DNA of 6,028 bases, taken from contig CALKVB010000298.1 in NCBI GenBank assembly GCA_937996605.1, positions 1-6,028 on the forward strand. The letters are read 5' to 3'. Numbering within the stretch: position 1 is the stretch's first letter; the number at the start of each line of letters is the position of its first letter. This DNA comes from an uncultured Oxalobacteraceae bacterium. GTDB taxonomy: Bacteria > Pseudomonadota > Gammaproteobacteria > Burkholderiales > Burkholderiaceae_D. A program made the translations under genes and the position numbers. Shown here in pieces: positions 5,960 through 6,028 of the stretch. The notes beneath the pieces are model-generated. The model ran no database searches. It saw only the letters and a program-made list of their open reading frames with translations, and was not told where the DNA came from.

Positions 5960-6028
5960 CTATTGTCTGTCAAAACCTCGTTTGAGGTTGGTACAAATGA
6001 CTTTCATTTGATCGACACGATCTGTATT
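5960..6028 (-). CDS. Possible C-terminal end of a convergent gene (partial, unidentified)
   Basis: On the minus strand one frame is open from the right edge of the window to a TAG at 5960-5962, giving 22 residues that end in MKVICTNLKRGFDRQ. The stop lies 21 bases before a hairpin with a T-rich tail in the same orientation, which is what the end of a minus-strand gene looks like. The other two minus frames close within the same stretch. The peptide is too short to assign to a family and could be open by chance. The DNA here is also full of short inverted repeats, which offers a competing, non-coding explanation. Confidence 0.35.
   Translation of the reverse strand, partial: NTDRVDQMKVICTNLKRGFDRQ
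5974..6022. repeat. Three consecutive short inverted repeats
   Basis: Three perfect small hairpin sequences lie almost end to end: AACCTC-GTTT-GAGGTT (5974-5989), CAAATGA-CTT-TCATTTG (5994-6010) and GATCG-ACA-CGATC (6010-6022). Stems are 6, 7 and 5 bp with 3-4 base loops. No T-run follows any of them, so none looks like a classical terminator. They may be chance, a structured RNA, or part of a coding region. Confidence 0.4.

Noticed and set aside
5941..6028. tRNA or other known RNA gene at the right end
   Set aside because: The three mini-hairpins do not form a cloverleaf, and no T-loop or anticodon arm pattern is present on either strand.

Overview
The window is an ordinary stretch of bacterial chromosome with sequencing-adapter sequence at its left end. 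The gene order hflX-hflK-hflC-hisZ-purA-purine phosphoribosyltransferase is typical of Betaproteobacteria (Burkholderiales). A separate HisZ regulatory subunit next to purA, moderate-to-low GC by eye, and the style of the HflC and HflX proteins suggest a relatively AT-rich member, perhaps of or near the Oxalobacteraceae. The family-level guess comes from remembered protein similarity and is not proven.

Layout. Bases 1-51 match the Illumina P7/TruSeq index adapter and are not genomic. Bases 52-573 hold the 3' part of hflX, which has lost its N-terminal domain and the P-loop. hflK (630-1904) and hflC (1904-2797) overlap by one base and encode the two membrane-anchored SPFH partners of the FtsH protease. 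A strong hairpin (2822-2860) then separates the hfl genes from a second cluster of hisZ (2905-4056), purA (4063-5376) and a Gpt-like purine phosphoribosyltransferase (5383-5910), whose genes are only six bases apart. After it comes a hairpin with a T-rich tail on the minus strand, then what may be the last codons of a convergent minus-strand gene running off the right end. That end also holds three small inverted repeats in a row.

How the genes work together. HflX is a ribosome-associated GTPase, and HflK/HflC modulate FtsH proteolysis, so the left half concerns stress and protein quality control. The right half is nucleotide and histidine metabolism. HisZ activates ATP phosphoribosyltransferase, which uses ATP and PRPP. 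PurA makes adenylosuccinate on the way to AMP. The last enzyme probably salvages purine bases with PRPP. All three touch the adenylate/PRPP pool.

I found no convincing sign of a new system, mobile element, CRISPR array or RNA gene. The points most worth checking are the adapter contamination, the structured right end with its possible convergent gene, the missing small membrane-protein gene after hflC, and the substrate of the phosphoribosyltransferase. There is no gene-free stretch over 300 bases.
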